Assembly (NCBI GenBank): GCA_013289045.1
Contig: JABDAU010000009.1
Coordinates: forward strand, 1 to 64,000
Direction: 5' to 3'
DNA: 64,000 bases
From: Bacteroidota bacterium
Lineage (GTDB): Bacteria; Bacteroidota; Bacteroidia; Sphingobacteriales; Sphingobacteriaceae
Positions 45,240-53,207 of the stretch are shown here, one piece after another. A program made the position numbers and the translations under genes. Each line of letters starts with the position of its first letter. Within the stretch, counting starts at the first letter, position 1. The notes beneath the pieces were generated by a model, which saw only the letters and a program-made list of their open reading frames with translations, searched no databases and was not told the DNA's origin.

Positions 45240-45307
45240 TGGGTGCAGTTACGGGTAAACATAAGCATTTTTTTGCAGGCAATAACTATATGCTTATTTT
45301 GCACCCA
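45240..45307. promoter_or_regulatory. divergent promoter region with two nested inverted repeats
   Basis: TGGGTGCA (45240-45247) pairs with TGCACCCA (45300-45307), and ATAAGCAT (45261-45268) pairs with ATGCTTAT (45290-45297). The outer right arm includes the A of the PAP2 start codon. It could bind a regulator of both the permease and the phosphatase, or form a leader hairpin. Confidence 0.5.
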
Positions 45308-45984
45308 TGAATATAAGCATAAAAGATGTTTTATATAAAGTAAGGTATTTTTTTATCCCCTATCTCATCGTTTTATGCGCCTGCCTCGCCGTCAAAATAC
45401 TCTTTACGCGCGAGCAGATCTATTTTACGGTAAACAGTCATCATTATCCGATTGCTGATACATTAGCCCCCTATTTTACCGATCTCGGCGATGGCTGGAC
45501 GACCATTATTATCGCCGTGATACTGGTATTCTTTAATTACAGCCGGGCGTTATTATTGGGTATTGTTTATGCCGTAACATCCATATCGGCACAGATCATC
45601 AAACATATTTTTGACGCACCCCGGCCAAAGCTTTATTTTCAGAACCAGCTCCCCCGCATATACTTTGTAAAAGGAGTAGACATACTCAGCCTGCACAGTT
45701 TCCCGTCAGGGCATACAGTTACCGCTTTTTCGACGGCACTGCTCATTACCTATTGGTGCCGGAATAAATTTTGGGGCCTGCCACTGCTGTTGCTTGCTAT
45801 GTTTATCGGCTACTCGCGTATGTACCTGAGTGAGCACTTTTTTGAGGATGTTATCGCAGGTTCGGTGATCGGGGTTATTATTACGGTTTTCCTTATCAGG
45901 CGGCTGGATAGTAGGAGATTTATGCACTCGGCAAAGTGGAATAAGGGATTGCTTACAAGCCGGCCGGCTGCCCAAAATAGCTAA
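45307..45984 (+). CDS. PAP2 family phosphatase
   Basis: This encodes 225 residues with about six helices. The three PAP2 motifs are present: IKHIFDAPRPK (C1), SLHSFPSGHTVTAFSTA (C2) and SRMYLSEHFFEDVIAG (C3). Such enzymes dephosphorylate undecaprenyl pyrophosphate or lipid A. Its sequence is distinct from the PAP2 protein at 42209, so it is not a recent duplicate. The short spacing from the divergent permease suggests shared control. Confidence 0.9.
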   Translation: MNISIKDVLYKVRYFFIPYLIVLCACLAVKILFTREQIYFTVNSHHYPIADTLAPYFTDLGDGWTTIIIAVILVFFNYSRALLLGIVYAVTSISAQIIKHIFDAPRPKLYFQNQLPRIYFVKGVDILSLHSFPSGHTVTAFSTALLITYWCRNKFWGLPLLLLAMFIGYSRMYLSEHFFEDVIAGSVIGVIITVFLIRRLDSRRFMHSAKWNKGLLTSRPAAQNS

Positions 45985-46343
45985 TGCTTTGAATCTATGT
46001 GTCTTTTTGACACGCATCCCCAAAGGATTGAATAAATACTGCAGGCGATGATGGTTTTGTCACAATGCTAAAATTTGCTAAATAAATATTAGCATAAATC
46101 CCTATAATTGCATAGAATTACAAAGCGATTTGGGGCGGACAGTTTTTGCACTGACCAATATAAAATCGATTTTGCAGGAAAATTACTCAGTAAACCAAAA
46201 ATTCAGGAGTTTTTTATAGTAATTTGATTGTACGTACATGTGCTAATTGTCATTCGAGGAAATTTTTACTTTTTAATAGATGAAAGTGTTCTTTTTACAA
46301 TAAGTAAATCATACTTTTATCCGATTTTTTAAAAACAATATTT
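45985..46343. other. 359-base intergenic region, no gene seen
   Basis: It is AT-rich. A short palindrome TGTACGTACA lies near 46229-46238, and the sequence TACTTTTATCC with an A-rich leader precedes the kinase start. There are several stop codons in all frames and no repeat family member. It probably holds only the promoter of the kinase gene. Confidence 0.4.
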
Positions 46344-47204
46344 ATGGTCATAATTGCTGACGGCGGATCAACTAAAACTAACTGGTGCCTGGTTACCGAA
46401 GAGGGAAAAAAAGTTTATTTTAATACTGAAGGATACAATCCATTTTTTTCGAACGAAGAATACATTATTCAATCACTGAACGAGAGCCTTCCTACCGACC
46501 TGGAAAGGAACCTGATAACAGAAGTGAATTATTATGGCGCCGGCTGCTCAACCGCCGATAAACGCCAGATAGTTGAAACCGCCATGCAGGCTGTGTTTAC
46601 CAAAGCAAAAATTTACATCGGCCATGACCTGCTTGCTGCTGCAAGGGCATTACTGGGCACAACCGAAGGCTTTGCCGCTATATTAGGTACCGGTACAAAT
46701 ACCTGTTTATATAATGGCCGTGAAGTAACCATGAATATCGACTCAGGCGCTTACATACTTGGTGATGAAGGCAGCGGCTGCTACATCGGCAAAAAACTGC
46801 TTACCGACTATATCCGCGGTTATATGCCAGAGGAGGTACGCAAAGTTTTTTGGGAGACCTTTAAGCTTACACCTGATGATGTGAACGACGCTGTTTACAC
46901 CCAGCCACGCGCAAACCGTTTCTGCGCAAGCTTCAGCAAGTTTGTTTATGACAATATTGTAAATATCGAATACTCGCGCGGCATAGTACGTACCTCGTTC
47001 GAAGATTTCTTCCGCAACCTGGTTACGCATTACCCCGATTTTAAAAATTATACTTTCAACTGTATCGGTTCGGTAGGCTATAACTTCCGCAATGTGCTGG
47101 AAGAAGTTGCCACAGAAAACGGCATGACCGTTGGCCGTATCATCCGCTCACCTATAGATGACCTGGTGAAATACCATTTGGAGCTGTCTCCGACGCAGCT
47201 TTAG
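46344..47204 (+). CDS. BadF/BadG/BcrA/BcrD-type ATPase, N-acetylglucosamine kinase-like
   Basis: This encodes 286 residues. The ASKHA phosphate-binding loop is intact (IADGGSTKTNWCLV, with Asp6 and Lys11). The second motif is ILGTGTNTCLYNG and the third is ILGDEGSGCYIG. This pattern matches eukaryotic-type GlcNAc kinases in Bacteroidota, which phosphorylate amino sugars from peptidoglycan or chitin. A shorter paralogue without these residues lies at 49144-49992. Its stop codon overlaps the left arm of the inverted repeat at 47203-47326. Confidence 0.88.
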   Translation: MVIIADGGSTKTNWCLVTEEGKKVYFNTEGYNPFFSNEEYIIQSLNESLPTDLERNLITEVNYYGAGCSTADKRQIVETAMQAVFTKAKIYIGHDLLAAARALLGTTEGFAAILGTGTNTCLYNGREVTMNIDSGAYILGDEGSGCYIGKKLLTDYIRGYMPEEVRKVFWETFKLTPDDVNDAVYTQPRANRFCASFSKFVYDNIVNIEYSRGIVRTSFEDFFRNLVTHYPDFKNYTFNCIGSVGYNFRNVLEEVATENGMTVGRIIRSPIDDLVKYHLELSPTQL

Positions 47205-47326
47205 TTTGCAGTTTTTAGTTGGCAGTTTGCTGCTGAAAAAGAAAAAGCGATGAGTTTTAATTCATCGCTTTTTTTATGTTGAAATTTTATAACTGCCAAC
47301 AGCAAACTGTCAACTGGCAACTGCTC
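47203..47326. repeat. inverted repeat, GCAGTT-CAGTTG family (copy 2), enclosing a terminator
   Basis: The left arm AGTTTGCAGTTTTTAGTTGG begins inside the kinase stop codon. The right arm AACTGTCAACTGGCAACTGC ends past the Nudix gene stop codon (47310-47312). A strong bidirectional terminator sits in the centre. Both convergent genes therefore finish within one repeat. Confidence 0.85.
47242..47275. terminator. bidirectional terminator between convergent genes
   Basis: AAAAAGCGATGA, loop GTTTTAAT, TCATCGCTTTTTTT. A 12-bp stem with A-run and T-run works for the kinase gene and for the Nudix gene. Confidence 0.9.
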
Positions 47327-48017
47327 CCTGCGCCGCAAGCTCCGTCTGGAATATCTTCTGGTATTTCCTGCGGTCGAATTTGTAGAGTTTGGCCGCGCGG
47401 TAGGATACGCCTTTTTGCTTTTCCATCAATTCCTTTAAAAAGCCGTAGCTCAGCATCTTTTTGCGGAAGTTGCGTTTGTCCAGCTTCTTGTTTAATACTG
47501 CTTCGTACAGGTTTTGCAGTTGCGTAAGCGTGAATTTTTCGGGCAGCAGCTCAAATGCTATCGGCTCGTAATTCATTTTAACGCGGATCTTTTTAAATGC
47601 ACGCTGGAAGATCTCTGTATGATCGAACGCCAGTTTGGGCAGGTCGTTCACCGGGTGCCAGAATGCTTTTCGGGCAAAATGGGTAAGCGGCGCAACCTCT
47701 TTTTGGCCGCCAATGCGTATAAGCGCAAAATAGCCTACAGTTACCACGCGCCCTTGCGGGTGCCTGTTCACTTCGCCGAAGGTATGAAACTGGCGCATAT
47801 GGATATCGCGCAGGCCGGTGAGCTCGTACAGTATGCGGGCAGCCGCATTGTCGACACTCTCTTCCAGCCCAACAATGTTACCCGGCAGCGCATACCATCC
47901 CTGGTAAGGTTCCTCGTTACGTTCAATCAAGAGTACCTTAAGCTCTCCAGCTTCAAATCCGAAAATCACACAATCCGTTGAAAAGACCGAATCGAAATGA
48001 GGTAATTGTATATCCAA
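47310..48017 (-). CDS. Nudix-domain regulator with winged-helix C-terminus (NrtR/AraR-like)
   Basis: This encodes 235 residues. Residues 1-150 are a Nudix fold with a degraded Nudix box: PGNIVGLEESVDNAAARILY and then ELTG, where the catalytic R-E-x-x-E-E is changed to R-I-L-Y-E-L. Residues about 155-235 form a winged helix (FTLTQLQNLYEAVLNKKLDK, FRKKMLSYGFL). Such proteins are transcription factors that sense a sugar or nucleotide, not hydrolases. It is divergent from pfkA and a palindrome lies in the space between. It very likely regulates the glycolytic operon. Its last residues (AVAS) and stop are inside a repeat arm. Confidence 0.85.
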   Translation of the reverse strand: MDIQLPHFDSVFSTDCVIFGFEAGELKVLLIERNEEPYQGWYALPGNIVGLEESVDNAAARILYELTGLRDIHMRQFHTFGEVNRHPQGRVVTVGYFALIRIGGQKEVAPLTHFARKAFWHPVNDLPKLAFDHTEIFQRAFKKIRVKMNYEPIAFELLPEKFTLTQLQNLYEAVLNKKLDKRNFRKKMLSYGFLKELMEKQKGVSYRAAKLYKFDRRKYQKIFQTELAAQGAVAS

Positions 48018-48097
48018 AAAATTAAGATTAAAAATTATTAAATAAATTTAAAGATAGGGCGTTATATCTTAATCCAAAAAAAATAAATAAAATTTAA

Positions 48098-48114
48098 TGT
48101 GTAAAATATACACA
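48098..48114. promoter_or_regulatory. candidate operator for Nudix regulator at pfkA promoter
   Basis: TGTGTA, AAATA, TACACA: a perfect 6+5+6 palindrome 34 bases before the pfkA ATG. A -7-like TATCTTCG follows at 48116-48123, so a bound regulator would block the promoter. Confidence 0.5.
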
Positions 48115-48147
48115 CTATCTTCGTGGCGTTAATAGGGTGTTGTAAAG

Positions 48148-49134
48148 ATGCAAAAAATTTCAAAGATCGCAGTGCTTACATCGGGTGGAGATGCCCCGGG
48201 CATGAATCCATGTATTCGCGCTGTTGTGCGTACTGCCATCTATAACAACTTAAACGTTGTAGGTATAAAACAAGGCTACAAAGGGCTTATCGAGAACGAT
48301 ATGTATAATATGGATAAGCGCTCGGTAAGTAATATCCTTAACCTTGGCGGCACCATTTTAAAAACGGCCCGTTGCCTTGAGTTCCGAACCGATGAAGGTA
48401 TGGAGACCGCCTATAAAAATCTGAAAGATCAAAACATCGACGCATTAGTTGCCATTGGCGGCGACGGTACTTTTACCGGCGCGTTACGTTTTTCGAAAAA
48501 ATACACAGATATTGCGGTGATCGGCGTTCCCGGCACTATTGATAACGACCTGTATGGGTCGACCTATACGCTGGGTTTTGATACCGCTACCAACACCGTT
48601 ATTGAAGCTATAGACAAAATACGAGATACAGCCGACGCGCACGACCGCGTTTTCTTTATAGAAGTAATGGGCCGCGACTCGGGCGCTATTGCACTGCGCG
48701 CCGGTATTTCATGCGGTGCGGAAGCGATATTACTGCCTGAAAAGGAAACTGCGATAAAGGATCTTATAGCAGACCTGAAGGACGGCCACCTGACCAGCAA
48801 ATCATCGAGCATTGTAATTGTTGCCGAGGGCGATAAGCATGGCGGCGCTTACGATATTGCTAAGATAGTAGGTAAGGAGCTGGCAAACATCGATATAAAA
48901 GTAACTATCCTGGGCCATTTGCAGCGCGGGGGAAGCCCGTCGAGTTTTGACCGTGTGTTGGGCAGCAGGCTGGGTTATGCAGCGGTGAATGCATTATTAA
49001 AAGGCGAATCGCAAAAAATGGTAGGTTTGCGCGCTAACGAAATATTATTAACAGACCTGGAAGAGGCGTTAACAAGTCACGAATTTAAACTGGAAGAGGA
49101 TTTGATGGAGATGGCACACATACTATCTATCTAA
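48148..49134 (+). CDS. pfkA: 6-phosphofructokinase (ATP type)
   Basis: This encodes 328 residues, the normal bacterial PFK-A size. Motifs are SGGDAPGMNPCIRA at the start, AIGGDGTFTGALRF for ATP, PGTIDNDLYGSTYTLGFDTA for fructose-6-phosphate and the catalytic Asp, and GHLQRGGSPSSFDRVLGSR. It commits glucose to glycolysis. It is followed 9 bases later by the pseudokinase-like gene and then by gap, which together form a tight operon. The promoter overlaps a palindrome (48098-48114). Confidence 0.96.
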   Translation: MQKISKIAVLTSGGDAPGMNPCIRAVVRTAIYNNLNVVGIKQGYKGLIENDMYNMDKRSVSNILNLGGTILKTARCLEFRTDEGMETAYKNLKDQNIDALVAIGGDGTFTGALRFSKKYTDIAVIGVPGTIDNDLYGSTYTLGFDTATNTVIEAIDKIRDTADAHDRVFFIEVMGRDSGAIALRAGISCGAEAILLPEKETAIKDLIADLKDGHLTSKSSSIVIVAEGDKHGGAYDIAKIVGKELANIDIKVTILGHLQRGGSPSSFDRVLGSRLGYAAVNALLKGESQKMVGLRANEILLTDLEEALTSHEFKLEEDLMEMAHILSI

Positions 49135-49143
49135 CAAAACTGA

Positions 49144-49992
49144 ATGATTGCAGTTGTTTATAGCGGATCACATTATGCACACTGGCGGCTGGCCGACAAG
49201 GAGAAAACCGTAGCATCGTTCCGTACAAACGGCATCAACCCTTATTTTAGCGATCAGAAAAGTATTTTGCAGCTACTGGGCAAAAACATCAACCTTATCC
49301 ACCACGCCGAAGAAATTAAGCGTATTTATTTTTTTGGCGCAGGCACCTCTACAGAAGAATTCAGGCAGGTGGTGCATGATGCATTCTCTTCTTTCTTTAA
49401 ATACAGCAAGATAACCGTACAACATGATATAGTTGGTGCTGCCATTGCTTGTTGTAAAAATGCGCCGGGCATTGTAACTATTTGCGGAAGCGGATCGAAC
49501 GCGGCCTGGTATGATGGGAAAAAGGTAAAACCGAACAACTACGGCCTGGGTTATATCTTAGCCGACGAAGGATCGGGCAACTGGCTTGGCCGGCAACTGA
49601 TAAAAGGCTTTATGGACGAAACCATGCCCGAAAACTTAAGGAATAAATTCGCTAAAAAATACGATGCCGACCGCAGTAACCTACTCGAAAAGGTGTATCG
49701 GCAAAAGCAACCGGCGCTGTTTTTAAGCTCGTTCAACGATTTCTATTTAGACAACCAGCAGGACAAATATCTGCAAAATGTAATAATAAAAGGATTTAGC
49801 AAGCTAATAAATACCTATTTGTTACCTTTACATAAGCAACATCCCGAAGCTGTTGTTCACTTTGCCGGGTCAGTAGCCGCAAACTTTCAACACCACTTAC
49901 GCCATGCTGCAGAAGAAGCCAATTTAACCGTTGGCACTATTATAAAAGAACCTATAAATAATTTACTCACGTACTATATAAACAGAAACTAA
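49144..49992 (+). CDS. BadF-type kinase paralogue with altered phosphate loop (possible pseudokinase)
   Basis: This encodes 282 residues and aligns with the kinase at 46344 throughout. Where the kinase has IADGGSTKTNW, this protein has VVYSGSHYAHW: the catalytic Asp6 is Tyr, Lys11 is Tyr and Thr12 is Ala. The second motif (TICGSGSNAAWYDG) and third (LADEGSGNWLG) are preserved. ATP may still bind, but phosphoryl transfer from a standard ASKHA mechanism would be impaired. Its place between pfkA and gap, with 9- and 15-base gaps, suggests a sensing or structural role in glycolysis. Confidence 0.8.
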   Translation: MIAVVYSGSHYAHWRLADKEKTVASFRTNGINPYFSDQKSILQLLGKNINLIHHAEEIKRIYFFGAGTSTEEFRQVVHDAFSSFFKYSKITVQHDIVGAAIACCKNAPGIVTICGSGSNAAWYDGKKVKPNNYGLGYILADEGSGNWLGRQLIKGFMDETMPENLRNKFAKKYDADRSNLLEKVYRQKQPALFLSSFNDFYLDNQQDKYLQNVIIKGFSKLINTYLLPLHKQHPEAVVHFAGSVAANFQHHLRHAAEEANLTVGTIIKEPINNLLTYYINRN

Positions 49993-50001
49993 TAAAACTA
50001 A

Positions 50002-51003
<1,002 letters not shown>

Positions 51004-51025
51004 TTGTAACTTCCTTTTAATATTG

Positions 51026-51052
51026 CAAAACCCGCTGATGAGGCGGGTTTTG
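51026..51052 (+). terminator. intrinsic terminator of the pfkA-gap operon
   Basis: CAAAACCCGC, loop TGATGAG, GCGGGTTTTG then TTG. A 10-bp stem ends 22-49 bases after the gap stop codon and the T-run is built into the stem. Confidence 0.85.
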
Positions 51053-51085
51053 TTGTTTATAGCTATTCAGGATCAAGTACTTCGT

Positions 51086-51259
51086 CCCCCGTTGCCTGTG
51101 TCCTCACAGGCAACAAACTAGAAGAGTGTTGTTTGTGGGGACACAAACAACGGGAATGATTAGATAGGAGTTGTCTGTGAGGACACAGACAACGGGGGGA
51201 AGGCAACAAACTAATTTACAGATAAGAGGAGTGTTGTTTGTGGGGACACAAACAACGGG
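51086..51259. repeat. four REP palindromes upstream of RAYT
   Basis: Units at 51086-51113 (CCCCCGTTGCCTGTG and CACAGGCAAC), 51128-51154 (GTTGTTTGTG/CACAAACAAC then GGG), 51170-51199 (GTTGTCTGTG/CACAGACAAC then GGGGGG) and 51233-51259 (GTTGTTTGTG/CACAAACAAC then GGG). The first has reverse orientation. The consensus is GTTGTYTGTG-N(3-4)-CACARACAAC followed by GGG. The last one overlaps the beginning of the RAYT frame. Confidence 0.92.
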
Positions 51260-51810
51260 AAGGGAAAGAAAAATATTATATTCAAACCGTGGAATTCGGC
51301 GAAATATATTTTTATACAGCGAGTATGCTTGATTGGATACCACTTTTACGTGCGGATGAATTTAAACAGATCATTATTGACAGCTTAGTACATCTCGTTA
51401 AAAAGGAAAAAATAAGGGTGTATGGATTTGTCATCATGCCGAATCATATTCACCTGATTTGGGAAAATGTAACCATTAACGGAAAAGAAAAACCGCATGC
51501 AAGTTTCATGAAATTTACCGGTCATCGGTTTTTAGAAGAACTTAGGAAAACCAATAATGAAATGTTATCTAAATTTAAGGTTGATAGAAATAGCCGGGAT
51601 CATCAGTTTTGGCAGAGAAATGCTTTGCCAATTAGGCTATACGACCGAAAAATATTGGAACAAAAATTAGATTATATACATCTAAACCCTTTACAGGCAC
51701 ATTGGAACCTGGTGAGCGACCCTAATGATTACTATTACTCGTCATGTTCCTTTTATGAGCACGGGGATAATCATTTTAGTTGGCTTACACATTATATGGA
51801 TGTGATGTAA
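51238..51810 (+). CDS. REP-associated tyrosine transposase (RAYT, Y1 family)
   Basis: This encodes 190 residues in the longest frame, from a TTG start at 51238 inside a REP palindrome. The family-conserved part begins near residue 12, so the true start is uncertain. The HUH motif is present (His70 and His72 in MPNHIHLIWEN) and the catalytic tyrosine is Tyr146 (KLDYIHLNPLQA). RAYTs cut and process REP single strands and are normally not self-mobile. Eight REP units surround this gene, and five more stand elsewhere in the window, so it is the likely maker of this REP family. It looks intact. Confidence 0.9.
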   Translation: MWGHKQREGKEKYYIQTVEFGEIYFYTASMLDWIPLLRADEFKQIIIDSLVHLVKKEKIRVYGFVIMPNHIHLIWENVTINGKEKPHASFMKFTGHRFLEELRKTNNEMLSKFKVDRNSRDHQFWQRNALPIRLYDRKILEQKLDYIHLNPLQAHWNLVSDPNDYYYSSCSFYEHGDNHFSWLTHYMDVM

Positions 51811-51855
51811 AGAAGAGTATGTAAGTGCCTCCTCCTCGTTGTCTGGAATCCTCTT

Positions 51856-52051
51856 CCCGTTGTCTGTGTCTTCACAGACACCTTCTTTTATGCTTGTGGA
51901 TGTGGCTTGTTGTTTGTGAGGACACAAAAAATGGGGAGGCCTGTATCCTCAAAGGCAACTTCTCTTATAACTTAAGGAGGCGGTTTATTGTTTGTGAGGA
52001 CACAAAACAACGGGAAAAAGAAAGTTGTCTGCCAGGGACACAGACAACGGG
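51856..52051. repeat. four REP palindromes downstream of RAYT
   Basis: Units at 51856-51880 (CCCGTTGTCTGTG, reverse orientation), 51909-51936 (GTTGTTTGTG, decayed right arm, GGGG), 51988-52014 (TTGTTTGTG/CACAAAACAAC, GGG) and 52024-52051 (GTTGTCTGCC, CACAGACAAC, GGG). A further decayed copy may lie at 51935-51962. The last ends 18 bases from the toxin gene's stop codon. Confidence 0.88.
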
Positions 52052-52068
52052 TGAGTTGTCTAATAAGA

Positions 52069-52530
52069 CTATTTGGGATCGAGCAAACGATTATCCCAGA
52101 AATAATCTTCACTACGCACCAAAGAAACTTTCGCGGCAAAGTCAGCATGCCGTGTATTAATGATGTAATTATATTCTTTTGTTATTACGGCTGAAGGGAC
52201 TTTTAAAACGAGCGACTGATTGCTTTGATACCACTTGCTTCCTATATTTTGAAGTTCGGGATAGGCAGTCATTGTCCTCCATGACTTTGATAGGTCGGCT
52301 TGCAGTACGGATGTAAATAATTCTTCCTCGTCGGCAATGGAAATGATCATCACCTGGTATTTAAAGGTGGGCTCTATAGCATTTTTATGTACTATTAATT
52401 CCAGGGTTGACAGTGACCTTGAGCCGCCTGTATAGATCACAAACTGGTCATCAACGTTCCAACGGTTAGCACGCCCTGATGCGTAGAGATTAGCGGCGAA
52501 GTCCTTTTTTACAATTCTGAATACTTCCAC
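52069..52530 (-). CDS. RES-domain toxin (NAD+ phosphorylase type)
   Basis: This encodes 153 residues. The RES fold is shown by the Arg near the start (YASGRANRWN), the Tyr (FVIYTGGSRSLSTLELIVH) and the Glu44 of that segment, then the conserved Ser region (WYQSNQSLVLKVPSAVI). RES toxins break down NAD+ and arrest growth. The antitoxin gene ends 5 bases upstream, so they form one operon. A REP palindrome lies 17 bases beyond its stop codon. It is expected to be active because the motif residues are all present. Confidence 0.88.
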   Translation of the reverse strand: MEVFRIVKKDFAANLYASGRANRWNVDDQFVIYTGGSRSLSTLELIVHKNAIEPTFKYQVMIISIADEEELFTSVLQADLSKSWRTMTAYPELQNIGSKWYQSNQSLVLKVPSAVITKEYNYIINTRHADFAAKVSLVRSEDYFWDNRLLDPK

Positions 52531-52535
52531 GTTGC

Positions 52536-52958
52536 CTATACGTTATCGCCATATTCTAACGCGGTCAGCCGGTCATCAATAAATTTCAGCCCGCTGTTTG
52601 TATCCATAAAATCAATCGGGGCTTTGTTATCAAAGAAAAAATTCTCCTGCTCGAGCCAGCCCGAAAAGCCTTCTTTTGTCCCAAAAACTTCAATTCCATG
52701 CTTAATAAGCGAAAGCGTCATTACGGCCTGCTCTGTAATACGGGCTTTGATGGTGCTGCTTGATTTTTTATACAGTCGGTAAGTTTTTACGCTGATGTCC
52801 AGCCAGTTCGATATTTTCTCATCGTTAAACAGCGTAAGGTCTTTTATGGCCTGCAAATGCTGCGGGCCTATCGCGCCGGATTTAACGATGCCCAGGGTAA
52901 TATTCGTATCCACCCTTGACGGAATACCCTGCAGCATTTTTGCTTCTGAAACTGTCAT
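52536..52958 (-). CDS. Xre/MbcA/ParS-type antitoxin (DUF2384)
   Basis: This encodes 140 residues from the ATG at 52958; a TTG two codons upstream also fits. Residues 1-80 form the helix-turn-helix (VDTNITLGIVKSGAIGPQHL, DLTLFNDEKISNWLDISVKT), and residues about 90-140 the toxin-binding domain with EVFGTKEGFSGWLEQENFF. This pair is the well-known RES-Xre type II module, where the antitoxin also represses its promoter. It is immediately upstream of the toxin. Confidence 0.88.
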   Translation of the reverse strand: MTVSEAKMLQGIPSRVDTNITLGIVKSGAIGPQHLQAIKDLTLFNDEKISNWLDISVKTYRLYKKSSSTIKARITEQAVMTLSLIKHGIEVFGTKEGFSGWLEQENFFFDNKAPIDFMDTNSGLKFIDDRLTALEYGDNV

Positions 52959-53032
52959 ATACAATAGTAGGTAAATTTGCCTTTATGTACAAGTACTTTT
53001 TGCCTTTTTTTATTTGGGGCATAATTCCTTTT

Positions 53033-53110
53033 CCCGTTGCCTGTGTCCGCACAGGCAACAATACCATTTTCAATATAAAAAGAGTTGTCTGTGGGATACA
53101 AACAACGGGG
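53033..53110. repeat. two REP palindromes upstream of the toxin-antitoxin operon
   Basis: 53033-53059 (CCCGTTGCCTGTG and CACAGGCAAC, reverse) and 53084-53110 (GTTGTCTGTG, ATACAAACAAC, GGGG). With the units at 52051 and before they bracket the res-xre operon on both sides. Confidence 0.85.
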
Positions 53111-53207
53111 AGCAGGGACGGATGTCAGAAGGTAATTTGCCTTTTTAAAACAATCATTTGTTAAAACAGTACTAATATGCATCGATATGGGTTTATAATT
53201 TAGTACT

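Noticed and set aside
47310..48017. Active Nudix hydrolase
   Set aside because: The REUxEExGU core is missing two acidic residues and a winged helix follows, so a regulator is the better reading.
51104..51343. 79-codon frame rich in repeated VVCVPTNN strings upstream of RAYT
   Set aside because: It is the translation of successive REP palindromes, not a gene.
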